From: Ignavibacteria bacterium | Lineage (GTDB): Bacteria > Bacteroidota > Ignavibacteria > Tepidaquicellales > Tepidaquicellaceae | NCBI GenBank assembly: GCA_019694675.1 | Contig: JAIBBK010000096.1 | Location: 1 to 64,000, forward strand | DNA: 64,000 nucleotides | Direction of reading: 5' to 3' | Part shown: positions 18,031 through 26,751 of the stretch, piece after piece | How the letters are laid out: each line of letters starts with the position of its first letter | Numbering within the stretch: the first letter of the stretch is position 1 | The notes under the pieces: generated by a model | Told to the model about the DNA's origin: nothing | The model's database searches: none | What the model saw: the letters and a program-made list of their open reading frames with translations, nothing else | Made by a program: the position numbers and the translations under genes

Positions 18031-19054
18031 CCCGCTGATCACGCAAAGTTGCGCAGATCCAGAATTGTGATTGTTCATTCGATCTGCCTGATTTACTTGC
18101 CTGCTTTGGATGATAATGGAATGTGGATGAATATCTGCGTAAATCTGCGTAATCTGAGGGAGACTTATTTATTGGTCAGCCCGTTGATCACACAGAGTTG
18201 CGCAGATTCAGAGTTGTGATTGTTCATTCGATCTGCCTGATTCACTTGCCTGCTTTGGATGATAATGGAATATGGATGAATATCTGCGTAAATCTGCGTA
18301 ATCTGAGGGAGACTTATTTATTGGTCAGCCCGTTGATCACACAGAGTTGAGCAGATTCAGAGTTGTGATTGTTCATTCGATCTGCCTGATTCACTCGCCT
18401 GCTTTGGATGATAATGGAATGTGGATGAATATCTGAGTAAATCTGCGTAATCTGAGGAAGACTTATTTATAGGTCAGCCCGCTGATCACACAGAGTTGCG
18501 CAGATTCAGAGTTATGATTGTTCATTCGATCTGCCTGATTCACTTGCCTGCTTTGGATGATAATGGAATGTGGATGAATATCTGCGTAAATCTGCGTAAT
18601 CTGAGGGAGACTTATTTATTGGTCAGCCCGCTGATCACACAGAGTTGCCAGATTCAGAATTGTGATTGTTCATTCGATCTGCCTGATTTACTTGCCTGCT
18701 TTGGATGATAATGGAATGTGGATGAATATCTGCGTAAATCTGCGTAATCTGAGGGAGACTTATTTATTGGTCAGCCCGTTGATCACGCAAAGTTGCGCAG
18801 ATTCAGAATTGTGATTGTTCATTCGATCTGCCTGATTTACTTGCCTGCTTTGGATGATAATGGAATGTGGATGAATGTCTGCGTAAATCTGCGTAATCTG
18901 AGGGAGACTTATTTATTGGTCAGCCCGTTGATCACGCAAAGTTGCGCAGATTCAGAATTGTGATTGTTCATTCGATCTGCCTGATTCACTCGCCGGCTTG
19001 GGTATGGATGGAATATGGATGAACTTCTGCATAAATCTGCGTAATCTGAGGGAG
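18029..19054. repeat. Seven-copy 149-bp tandem repeat array
   Basis: Units begin with AGCCCG at 18029, 18178, 18327, 18476, 18625, 18773 and 18922. The period is 149 bases, except 148 for unit five, which lost one base (GTTGCCAGATT). Units 1-6 look about 95 percent alike by eye; the seventh is diverged and ends near 19054. Each unit carries, at offset about 105-127, tandem copies of ATCTGCGTA. At offset 13-30 it carries a diverged reverse complement (15 of 18 positions), so each unit can fold into a long stem with a loop of about 75 bases. The period is not a multiple of three, so this is not a coding repeat. Confidence 0.95.
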
Positions 19055-19124
19055 TATAACCTACTCAATTATATCCTGACTTTTCATTGATTGCCGTTCC
19101 CAATAGTTCTAATTTATTGCAAAG

Positions 19125-19715
19125 ATGATCAGCACTATACAATACATAAAAACTCCAAGACTCTTACTCAGAAAGTATGAACGCAGTGATGCACAGGCAC
19201 TTGCTGAAGCAGTGACAGAAACTCTTGAATCGCTTCTCCCATGGATGCCCTGGGCAAAGCGGGAACCTCTTGATGAATCTCAGCGAATCGGGTTGATTGA
19301 TTCATGGAATGATAACTGGCACAAGAATGAAGACTTTGTCATTGGCATCTTTTCAAGCAATGGGGAATTCGCCGGATCCACCGGGCTTCACCCGCGACTC
19401 GGACCGGAAGTCCTGGAAACGGGTTACTGGATAAGAAAGAAATACCAGGGAATGGGCTTCGCATCAGAAGCCGCATATGCCATGACGATCGCCGGACTGA
19501 AACTGGGCGGCATCAGCACAATGGTGATCCGGTGCGATCCAGCAAATACTAAAAGCGCAAGAATTCCTTCAAGACTTGGTTATTCTGCGAAAGGTGAAGT
19601 ATATTCAGAGATTTTCAACACCATGCATTTGCATTTCGAATTGGAGAGCAGAAACTTGCACTCCATAGATGAATTTGAGCCGGTTGAAATAATCACAACT
19701 TCCCGGACACAATAA
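19125..19715 (+). CDS. RimJ/RimL-type GNAT N-acetyltransferase
   Basis: A 196-residue acetyl-CoA-dependent acetyltransferase resembling those that modify ribosomal-protein N-termini. It opens with the family pattern TPRLLLRKYERSDA, has LPWMPWA, the strand pair EFAGSTGLHPRL and ETGYWI, and the acetyl-CoA loop RKKYQGMGFASEA. Substrate cannot be told. The stop codon shares one base with the next start (TAATG), so it is translationally coupled to the SH3-DUF445 gene. No ribosome site is seen. Confidence 0.85.
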   Translation: MISTIQYIKTPRLLLRKYERSDAQALAEAVTETLESLLPWMPWAKREPLDESQRIGLIDSWNDNWHKNEDFVIGIFSSNGEFAGSTGLHPRLGPEVLETGYWIRKKYQGMGFASEAAYAMTIAGLKLGGISTMVIRCDPANTKSARIPSRLGYSAKGEVYSEIFNTMHLHFELESRNLHSIDEFEPVEIITTSRTQ

Positions 19716-21328
19716 TGGAATACAGGATCACAGAGAACTACAAGTCCAATTACACCGACCCCATAACGCTGTCAGCGGGAGATACTGTTTTGCTTGGACG
19801 AGAAGAGACTGAAGAAAAGTGGAAAGGATGGGTTTGGGCTGAGCATAAAGGCAAGTCAGGATGGATCCCTCTGCAGATAGTGGAGAAAGAAACGGACGGC
19901 AGGGGCAGGATAACTAAGGATTATACAGCCAGGGAACTTGACGTAAGAAAGGGCGAAAAGGTAATTGTGCTGGAGAAACTGAACGGATGGCTGTGGGTAA
20001 TTAACATGCATAAACAGGAAGGATGGATTCCTGCTGAGATTGCATCGGAGCACAAGAATCATCTCGGCAGAATATCGCTGATGGTGGCAGTATCCGGACT
20101 TGTCGTCACAGAGACTCTTTTAAGAACAGGCATTGCAGACGGACCGGTTATGCAGATCATCAACACCGGGTTCGAAGGAGGAACTGTGGGCGGACTTGCG
20201 GACTGGTTTGCAGTCAGCGCTTTGTTCAGAGAAATTCCGATCCCCTATGTAAGGCGTCATACGAACATAATTGTGAAGAACAGGACCAAGATATCCGAAG
20301 GCGTAGTTGACCTTGTTACTAACAGGTGGCTTTCTCCTGAGGTCCTTAAGGAGAAGTTGTCTTCAATGGATGTATCAACCTCGCTCAGTAATTATCTGTC
20401 TGATCCCGGTAATATTGAAAAAGTAACAGACTTCATGCGCAAGGAAGTCCTGACACGGCTTTCTCAGGGACTTGATTCGGCCGAGCTTTCTTCTTTCATC
20501 GAAAAACTAATCAAGGACCAGACAGCAAAACTTGACTTTGCAAAGCCGCTCGGCAACTGGCTCAGGAAGGCAGTCAACAGCGGCTCACATAATGAGTTGA
20601 TCGAAAGAATGCTCGGTTCACTTTCCAAATCACTGAACGATCCTGAATTCACAAAAATGCTTGATGACAAGGTCAGAAGCATGATTGATGATTACAAAAC
20701 TGACGGAATTCTGAAAGATGTATTTGTAACTCTTGCCGAACGCACAAATATCATTGACCGGAAGATGATAGTCCAAACACTTCTTGCAGGACTCAATGAT
20801 TTCATTGATGAGCTAAGACATGATCGCGGCCATCCTGCAAGAAACAAGTTCAATGAGAAGCTGATCGAATTTGCAGACGGACTGGTAAGCGGCGATCCGT
20901 CTTCGGTGAAACTGGCAGATACACTGAAGAAGAAAATAACTGAGAATGCTGAACTCGGCAATATGATCAGGGATTTCCTTTCGAAAACAAAGACATCTCT
21001 TGACGAACAGCTTCTCAGCAACGATACAGCTCTGATGAAACTTGTTGCACGAAACATAGATTCAGCCGCGAAGGAATTCCGTTCCAACAAAGAAAGCATG
21101 CAAAGGTTTAATACATGGGTGATGGACACTGCCATTGAACTTATCCACTCACATCACCACAAAATAGGAGAAATGGTGCGTGAGAGTCTGTCGAAGCTGG
21201 ACGACAGAGCACTTGTTCAGCAGATCGAAGAGAAGGTGGGAAATGATCTGCAATTCATCAGACTCAACGGCGCCGTGATAGGCTTCTTTGCCGGCTGTGC
21301 CATAAAAGTGATCAAACTTCTTGTTTGA
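19715..21328 (+). CDS. SH3-SH3-DUF445 fusion protein
   Basis: A 537-residue protein. Residues 1-55 and 57-110 are two SH3-like domains: ITLSAGDTVLLGRE with KWKGWVWAEHKG and SGWIPLQIV, then ELDVRKGEKVIVLE with NGWLWVIN and EGWIPAEIA. From about 115 a DUF445 (YheB-type) membrane protein follows, with a hydrophobic segment at 120-140, the signature GGLADWFAVSALFR at 159-172, and long helical coiled segments. A C-terminal hydrophobic helix (517-537) closes it. I know both parts as separate proteins; the fusion seems unusual. The SH3 pair most likely faces the cytoplasm, as no signal peptide precedes it. Function unknown. Confidence 0.8.
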   Translation: MEYRITENYKSNYTDPITLSAGDTVLLGREETEEKWKGWVWAEHKGKSGWIPLQIVEKETDGRGRITKDYTARELDVRKGEKVIVLEKLNGWLWVINMHKQEGWIPAEIASEHKNHLGRISLMVAVSGLVVTETLLRTGIADGPVMQIINTGFEGGTVGGLADWFAVSALFREIPIPYVRRHTNIIVKNRTKISEGVVDLVTNRWLSPEVLKEKLSSMDVSTSLSNYLSDPGNIEKVTDFMRKEVLTRLSQGLDSAELSSFIEKLIKDQTAKLDFAKPLGNWLRKAVNSGSHNELIERMLGSLSKSLNDPEFTKMLDDKVRSMIDDYKTDGILKDVFVTLAERTNIIDRKMIVQTLLAGLNDFIDELRHDRGHPARNKFNEKLIEFADGLVSGDPSSVKLADTLKKKITENAELGNMIRDFLSKTKTSLDEQLLSNDTALMKLVARNIDSAAKEFRSNKESMQRFNTWVMDTAIELIHSHHHKIGEMVRESLSKLDDRALVQQIEEKVGNDLQFIRLNGAVIGFFAGCAIKVIKLLV

Positions 21329-21355
21329 AAGCAGTAACATGATTCATTCATATCC

Positions 21356-22117
21356 ATGATAAGCAGTATCAAGCAAAGGAATTTTTTTCTGAAGAAATGC
21401 TCCGTTATCTCAACTGCACTTGAGAATTTCTGTCTTACGGGAGATAATGAAGAAATACACAGACTCAGGGTTGAATTCAAAAAAGTCCGCGCGCTTAACT
21501 CGCTGATAAAAGAGTGCTGTAAAGATTCTGCCGTTCCGGCAGAGTTCAGCAATGCAAAGATCGTGTACAGAAGAGCCGGAGTTGTAAGGGATGCGTTCAT
21601 TTCTTTACAGCACGCCGGATTGGCCGGTCAAAACCATGCGCAGGCGGAGTTTCACAGGCTCGCTTCGGAGGAGTTCTGCAGACGAAAAGACCTTCACATC
21701 AAGATCCTCGCCGACTGGAGGGAATCTGTTTCGGATAAATTTGAGAATATCAGCAACGGCCGCATTGCATCATATTATTCAAAATGGCTCAGCAGGCTTT
21801 CAGACAGTTTCATCATGGTGGATGAAGAAGAACTTCATGAAGACAGAAAGATCATCAAGCGGCTTCTCTATCTTTACCCGCTTCTGAATCAGAAACTGAA
21901 GAGTTCGGTCTGCCTAAACACGGAGTACATGGATTCTCTTCAGGAAGAGATCGGCAAATGGCATGACACGTTGATTGCCAGGGAACATGAGTCCGGCTCA
22001 AGCGCGGGTAACCTTAAACGTATCCAGAAGGAATCCAAGGCCAGGCTTGATTCAATAAGAATGCTGACCGACAATTTCAGTAAGAAGTATGCATTGATCA
22101 AAGCATCTCCGTACTGA
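21356..22117 (+). CDS. CHAD domain protein
   Basis: A 253-residue helical protein with a CHAD domain, a fold with conserved histidines and basic residues that binds inorganic polyphosphate. The first signature is IHRLRVEFKKVRAL (H35, R38, K42, K43, R45). YRRAGVVRDAFI gives the second conserved arginine-aspartate segment, and IGKWHDTLIA the third. No CYTH domain or polyphosphate kinase is adjacent. It starts 27 bases after the DUF445 gene and probably shares its transcript. Confidence 0.85.
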   Translation: MISSIKQRNFFLKKCSVISTALENFCLTGDNEEIHRLRVEFKKVRALNSLIKECCKDSAVPAEFSNAKIVYRRAGVVRDAFISLQHAGLAGQNHAQAEFHRLASEEFCRRKDLHIKILADWRESVSDKFENISNGRIASYYSKWLSRLSDSFIMVDEEELHEDRKIIKRLLYLYPLLNQKLKSSVCLNTEYMDSLQEEIGKWHDTLIAREHESGSSAGNLKRIQKESKARLDSIRMLTDNFSKKYALIKASPY

Positions 22118-22151
22118 AACTCACTGCACTTGTTGAATACTTACCGGTTCC

Positions 22152-22204
22152 TCTCAAACCAACAGCGATCCTGCGTTCACTACTCTTTTTGGTTCGGTTT
22201 GAGA
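22152..22204. repeat. Inverted repeat between convergent genes
   Basis: TCTCAAACC at 22152-22160 pairs perfectly with GGTTTGAGA at 22196-22204; the loop contains a run of five T. It sits between the convergent CHAD and DJ-1 genes and could end either transcript, but the loop is long and no clean U tract follows. Confidence 0.35.
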
Positions 22205-22244
22205 TTTACCTGAGCCGCATCCTCTGATGAGCCTGTTCTTATGC

Positions 22245-23003
22245 TCACTTCTGCAAACTCTCAACAAGCATCTCAGCTGCGGCAGAGCCGGAATTCTGCT
22301 GTTGTCCGGTGATCAGGTTACCGTCCTGAATGGCATATGATGAGAACGGAGCTGCGACTTTGAAATTTGTTCCCTCTAACTTTCGCGCTTCTGTTTCTAT
22401 CCTGTAAGGCTGAATCACAACGCCGGCGGCACTGTCGGCAAAGTCTTCCTCTGCATCAGCAAATCCGGTCCATGTCTTGCCCTTCACAAGCAATTCTCCG
22501 TCCGACTTTCTTGCTTCCAGAAGCAGAGTAACGGAATGGCAAACTGCCGCCGAGGGTTTTCCGGCTTCGTAGAAGGAGACGAAGAGCTTCTCCAGTTCCT
22601 TGTTTCCTTTAAAGGTGTACATCGGCCCTTGTCCGCCTACAAGAAACACCGCATCATAGTCTTCATGCTTCACATCACTAAGCTTCTTTGTTGTTCCGAG
22701 CATTGCGTTGAACCAGTCCAGCTGCATGAAGCCAAGTGAGATGACATCATGCGAAGAATAGCCGCTCTCATCAAGTGGATTCGAATAGGAATCCATTATC
22801 AGACTTCCTCCGCCGGTTGATGCAAGTTCGACTTCATATCCGGCCTGCATGAATACATGCAGGGGATGTGTCAGTTCCGCAGCCCAGAATCCGATCGGCC
22901 AGCCCGTCTTGGCAGATACAGCGGGACTGCTTGCGATCATCAGGATCTTTCCTTTGGATGGGGCGCCGTGAAAGTGAACGTATGAATTTTTCTCTCTTAT
23001 CAT
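22245..23003 (-). CDS. DJ-1/PfpI family class I glutamine amidotransferase-like protein
   Basis: A 252-residue protein of the Hsp31-like branch of DJ-1/PfpI, whose members act as glyoxalase III, deglycase or chaperones for carbonyl stress. The expected triad is visible: E43 in WAAELTHP, nucleophile C155 and H156 in AAVCHS. GGQGPMYTF corresponds to the oxyanion-side loop. Divergent from an HxlR regulator with 133 bases between the starts, a frequent pairing in which the regulator controls the neighbour. Which of the enzymatic roles applies is open. Confidence 0.88.
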   Translation of the reverse strand: MIREKNSYVHFHGAPSKGKILMIASSPAVSAKTGWPIGFWAAELTHPLHVFMQAGYEVELASTGGGSLIMDSYSNPLDESGYSSHDVISLGFMQLDWFNAMLGTTKKLSDVKHEDYDAVFLVGGQGPMYTFKGNKELEKLFVSFYEAGKPSAAVCHSVTLLLEARKSDGELLVKGKTWTGFADAEEDFADSAAGVVIQPYRIETEARKLEGTNFKVAAPFSSYAIQDGNLITGQQQNSGSAAAEMLVESLQK

Positions 23004-23085
23004 ATTCGTTATTTTGATTTGAACTTAATTTGTTTGTTACAAAATTACTGTGCTTGGTCTGACATGACAATATGGTTACTTAATT

Positions 23086-23094
23086 GTACGGTAC
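23086..23094. promoter_or_regulatory. Candidate HxlR operator in the divergent promoter region
   Basis: A perfect odd palindrome, GTAC-G-GTAC, stands in the AT-rich space between the DJ-1 and HxlR genes. Its place and dyad symmetry suit a dimeric winged-helix regulator. No binding evidence. Confidence 0.35.
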
Positions 23095-23136
23095 TAACTT
23101 GTTTGTAAGAATTGCGAAACTTTAACGGATCTTATC

Positions 23137-23484
23137 ATGCCAGAATTTTATTACCGGAAAAAACTCTACTACAATCCGGTCGAGTTTGCCATGGACCGTA
23201 TCGGCGGCACATGGAAGATGCCCATCCTCTGGAGACTTAAAGACAGAGTTATGAGATACGGAGAACTGAAGAAGACCATGCCGAGGATCTCCGACAAGAT
23301 GCTCACGTCTCAGCTGAAGGAACTTGAAGAAGAAGGATTCATAAAGAGAAAAGTGTACCCCGTTGTTCCTCCGAAAGTCGAGTACTCGATTACGCGAAGA
23401 GGTCGCAAAGCCGTAAGGATCGTAAATACCATACGTGAGTACGGAATGGAGTTAATGAAGGAATTTGGTGTAAGCTCCGGTTAG
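23137..23484 (+). CDS. HxlR-family winged-helix transcriptional regulator
   Basis: A 115-residue dimeric regulator. The family core is clear: RIGGTWKMPILWRL, RYGELKKTMPRISDKMLTSQLKELEEEG and VEYSITRRGR. Many HxlR proteins have a redox-sensing cysteine just before the core; here that place is N13 (YYNPVEF) and no cysteine exists in the protein. A thiol switch is therefore unlikely, and a small ligand is more probable. Likely controls itself and the divergent DJ-1 gene. Confidence 0.9.
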   Translation: MPEFYYRKKLYYNPVEFAMDRIGGTWKMPILWRLKDRVMRYGELKKTMPRISDKMLTSQLKELEEEGFIKRKVYPVVPPKVEYSITRRGRKAVRIVNTIREYGMELMKEFGVSSG

Positions 23485-23510
23485 ATGGAATTTCAGACTG
23501 CACCTGAATT

Positions 23511-24719
23511 TCAGGAAAATGATGTCGCCCGTTTGAGAGTAACAACCGCGATCTCCGACCTTGAGCCAAGCCTTACCGGCGGGCCCCAGTAACCTGTACC
23601 CTTGCTGACATAGATCCTTGTTCCGCCGTGATCATGTAGTCCGTACAAGTGAGGCTGACCGGCAGAAGCGGCAAAGTTCCACGGAAAGAACTGCCCTCCG
23701 TGCGTGTGTCCGGTAAGTAAGAGGTCAAAACCCAGGGGAAGCGCATCATAAAGACTTCTGGGCTGATGTGCAAGCAGGATCCTTGCATCTGCCGCAGGAG
23801 CTCCTGCTATTGCTTTCACGGGATCGGATCTGTGGTTTTCATAAAAACCTCCGCCGCTCACATCCGTAACTCCTGCAATGAGAAGCTTGCCGTCACCTGC
23901 CCTGACAATTTCATGCTCGTTCATCAGAACTTTCATTCCAAGTCTTCGAGCTTCCGCGACCCATTCTTCCGCACCTGAATAATACTCATGGTTTCCGGTT
24001 ACGAAATAAACTCCGTAGTTTGCATTCAGCTTCTCAAATGGCTCAACTTCAGCCCTTAGTGCTTTCACAGATCCGTCAACCATGTCACCTGTGAACGCCA
24101 CAAGATCGGGCTTGAGGTCATTGACCATATCAACGATCCTCTCCACAAATTCTCTTTTCACGGTGAGTCCCGCGTGTATATCCGTAATCTGAACAATCCT
24201 GAATCCCTCAAGCCCCGAAGGAAGATCTCTGATCTCAATGTCAAACTCCTTCACGGCCGGCCTTCTCCTCGCTTCATAAACTCCGTAAGCCGTTAGTCCC
24301 GCTGAAATTCCGACAGTAGCCGCATTAATGCTTTGCATTATCATCAGCCGCCGGCCCGGATCTCGCGGCTCATTAACCGAAGCTGAAGGATCAACGGATG
24401 CGAACAGGGCTGTTGCTTTCTGCACCAGGAATGCGATCAGAAGCCCTGCATCACGAATGAGAACAAAAGTGAAAAGAAAAGAAAAGAATCCCATGCTTAC
24501 GTATGTCGCCCATGCAAACTTACTGCTTATGTTATCGTATCCGCTTCGGTCAAGGATCACGGATATCACAGGAAGCAAGAAGCAGATCGCAACTATGATC
24601 CACGCAATATTGCTCCAAGGCTGATTCAGGCCGGAGGAAGAGATCAACCTCCATCCGGCGTAGCCGTAACCTAGAGCGAAAACTGAAAAGACAATCAGGA
24701 AAAACAGGAAGAACTGCAT
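23511..24719 (-). CDS. Membrane-anchored calcineurin-type metallophosphoesterase
   Basis: 402 residues, with four or so transmembrane helices in the first 150 and then a calcineurin-like catalytic domain. The metal motifs are in order: TDIHAG (D180, H182), GDMVDG (211-216), GNHEYY (242-247), a histidine in LLAHQPRS, and GHTHGGQ. This matches the YkuE-like branch, which cleaves phosphodiesters or UDP-sugar lipids at the outer face of the membrane. Starts 20 bases after the stop of the NADP-binding gene, so the two are probably cotranscribed. Substrate unknown. Confidence 0.88.
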   Translation of the reverse strand: MQFFLFFLIVFSVFALGYGYAGWRLISSSGLNQPWSNIAWIIVAICFLLPVISVILDRSGYDNISSKFAWATYVSMGFFSFLFTFVLIRDAGLLIAFLVQKATALFASVDPSASVNEPRDPGRRLMIMQSINAATVGISAGLTAYGVYEARRRPAVKEFDIEIRDLPSGLEGFRIVQITDIHAGLTVKREFVERIVDMVNDLKPDLVAFTGDMVDGSVKALRAEVEPFEKLNANYGVYFVTGNHEYYSGAEEWVAEARRLGMKVLMNEHEIVRAGDGKLLIAGVTDVSGGGFYENHRSDPVKAIAGAPAADARILLAHQPRSLYDALPLGFDLLLTGHTHGGQFFPWNFAASAGQPHLYGLHDHGGTRIYVSKGTGYWGPPVRLGSRSEIAVVTLKRATSFS

Positions 24720-24739
24720 GTCAGTTACCGGAAGGCAGG

Positions 24740-25396
24740 TTAGCTTTCCTTTCTAAGAAGTTTGAAAGCATGCATCCAGCTGTTATTGAGAAATCCCGGA
24801 ATGCACCAAAGCATGCACAGGGGTTCAATGGCCCGCGCGGCCTCGGCTTTGCCCATGTCCTCTGTTTCCCAACCGAACTTGTCAAGGATCGCTCTGACTT
24901 TTGCCTTTGCCTCGCTGTTGTTGCCGGCAATGAACATCGTCGGCTTTATTCCTCCAAAATCAGGATCTACCATGAATGCGTTTCCGACACAACTGAATGC
25001 TTTTACGAAATTCACATCAGGCATCAGCTTCTGCAGTCTTTCCATCAGTGACTCGTCAAGTGTGGTGAAGAATTTAAGGACTGCATTGACAGGTGGCTCG
25101 TCTGAAATTGGGTTGGTTGTGTCAATTACTGTCTTTCCGTTCAGATTTGCTGCTCCCGCGAGTTTCAACGCATCCTCAGCCGCACCGCCTTTTGCCGCAA
25201 GCACAATTATGTCACCGAACTTCGCTGTCTCCTCAAAATTGCCGACCTCTGCCTTGCCTCCGGTCTTCTCTTTCAGAGCCTCCGCCTTGTCCCTGCTGTT
25301 TGTTCCGATCATCACATCGTAACCGTACTTAATGAAGCCGTTGGCCAATGCCTGCCCCACAACTCCCGAACCGATTATTCCGATCTTTTCTGACAT
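24740..25396 (-). CDS. NADP-binding oxidoreductase, F420-dependent reductase-like
   Basis: A 218-residue Rossmann protein of the family that includes NADPH:F420 oxidoreductase and related NAD(P)-binding proteins. The nucleotide loop is IGIIGSGVVGQALANGF, followed by the NADPH-preferring stretch MIGTNSRDKAEAL. VIDTTNPI and FVKAFSCVGNAFM match the later conserved blocks. I placed the start at ATG 25396; the longer frame from 25471 adds 25 residues of no family character. No F420 genes are in view, so F420 use is not implied. Confidence 0.85.
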   Translation of the reverse strand: MSEKIGIIGSGVVGQALANGFIKYGYDVMIGTNSRDKAEALKEKTGGKAEVGNFEETAKFGDIIVLAAKGGAAEDALKLAGAANLNGKTVIDTTNPISDEPPVNAVLKFFTTLDESLMERLQKLMPDVNFVKAFSCVGNAFMVDPDFGGIKPTMFIAGNNSEAKAKVRAILDKFGWETEDMGKAEAARAIEPLCMLWCIPGFLNNSWMHAFKLLRKES

Positions 25397-25490
25397 TTGA
25401 TTATAATTAGATTTGAATTTTTCTTTTCTGTTTAAGCCATGAATGTTCCGACATACCTGGCAAGACAGCAATATCCGTCTGCCGTGCTTG

Positions 25491-26009
25491 TCAGAGATAC
25501 CTTCGCTTTATCACATGGCAATGGTGAACATTATGGCCCGCAATTATCCATCCAAGAGCAGAGGGTGTCAGTACCAGTTCGTTCGCCGTGCCTTTGAAAC
25601 TCAGCATTCCGGCAGTCATTCCTTTGAACAACAGCACTGTAGCTTCTCTAACTGAAAGATATTCGTCGCGAATGTCCCAAAGCTTTCTGGCATCAGCGTT
25701 GCAGTTCACCGCGTATTCATTCTCGTCAAAGCCCGGCAACTCCGTGCTGTCAAAGCGCGAAAACCTCAATGCCCTGTATGCGAATACCCTCTCTGAATCA
25801 TTGATGTGCGAAAGGACTGTCTTGAGGCTCCACTTCCCTTCCGCATAGCAGAAATTTTCCTTTTCCGGGGGAATGGAGTCAAACAGATCTATGGTCATGT
25901 TCCTGCTGACTGAAAGAGCTTCAGCAAGGTTATTGCCTTCTGCAAGTTTTGTGTACTCTAAGTATGCGGAAGGGATCTCCGCATCAGGCGGACGTAGTAT
26001 CCTGTGCAT
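25491..26009 (-). CDS. DinB-family four-helix protein
   Basis: 172 residues of the DinB/YfiT-like fold, probably a metal-dependent thiol transferase or hydrolase. Metal-binding histidines are visible in LSHINDSERVFAYRALR and in the C-terminal GHNVHHCHVIKRRY. KWSLKTVLSHI is the usual first helix signature. One of two DinB-type proteins here (the other at 44497); they are only distantly alike. Substrate unknown. Confidence 0.85.
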   Translation of the reverse strand: MHRILRPPDAEIPSAYLEYTKLAEGNNLAEALSVSRNMTIDLFDSIPPEKENFCYAEGKWSLKTVLSHINDSERVFAYRALRFSRFDSTELPGFDENEYAVNCNADARKLWDIRDEYLSVREATVLLFKGMTAGMLSFKGTANELVLTPSALGWIIAGHNVHHCHVIKRRYL

Positions 26010-26751
26010 TACGGTTATTATCAGATTGATTGTTCAGTTCAAATATACAAAACTCATTAAGCACTTATGGTGTGCAAAGAGTTCCATTACAAAAATTTTT
26101 CCAAATCATTCCGCAAGATCACTGAACGATTAATGCGTAGAAACTGATCTGCCGTCCTCAGTTTATCCCCCGGCAAATTCCAGCTCATCAAGCACTGAAG
26201 CCCTGCATACACAAAAGTCATGCTGTAAGTCTCCGGTGTGTTCTCTCAGCCTGGGTCTGTAAACATTTGAATTTCTTTCAACCTCTCCGTTTCATAAATT
26301 CTTTCAAGTGCATGAACCACAGTTTGCGAATATGCATACAGGGTTTGTTCATTTTTCCCATTTTATGTAAGACGATTCACAGGTTTTACATTCCCCAAGA
26401 TAACTGAAGAACAAAAAGTATTTCACGCATCTGTTTCCGGAATATGCTGAATTGCTTTTTCCTTGAAGGTAATAAGTGATGAATCACCGCCGGGCTGATT
26501 GCTTTGCTATCAGTCTGCAAATGCACTGGTTATGGAGATTGGTCCGGCAAGAATTGTGAATTGCGTAAGAAATGCCCGTGCTTGCGAATACAGAGAACGG
26601 TAAGCAGGCACTGTTTAATCCGGGAAAGATATTTTTCCGTGGATAAGCTCCGTGTTTCCTGACTACTGCTGATGCATATTTCCGGAAAAAGTGTGTAAGA
26701 GATCAAAGAACTGCAAATGAACGTATCCAATCCATCAAATACTGAGCCAGC
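26010..26751. other. Long intergenic region
   Basis: 742 bases with no credible gene. The 66-residue minus-strand frame at 26530-26730 lacks any family features. No tRNA, strong hairpin or repeat was recognised. It must hold the promoters of the DinB gene (minus) and the glycosyltransferase (plus). Confidence 0.5.

Noticed and set aside
18496-18708. A 70-residue plus-strand reading frame inside the tandem array
   Set aside because: The 149-base period shifts the frame in each unit, so the frame is an accident of the repeat.
18029-19054. CRISPR array
   Set aside because: The repeated unit is 149 bases with no variable spacers between short repeats, and no cas genes are near.
26530-26730. A 66-residue minus-strand frame in the long intergenic region
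   Set aside because: No start context, no homology pattern, and it stands alone in AT-rich sequence.
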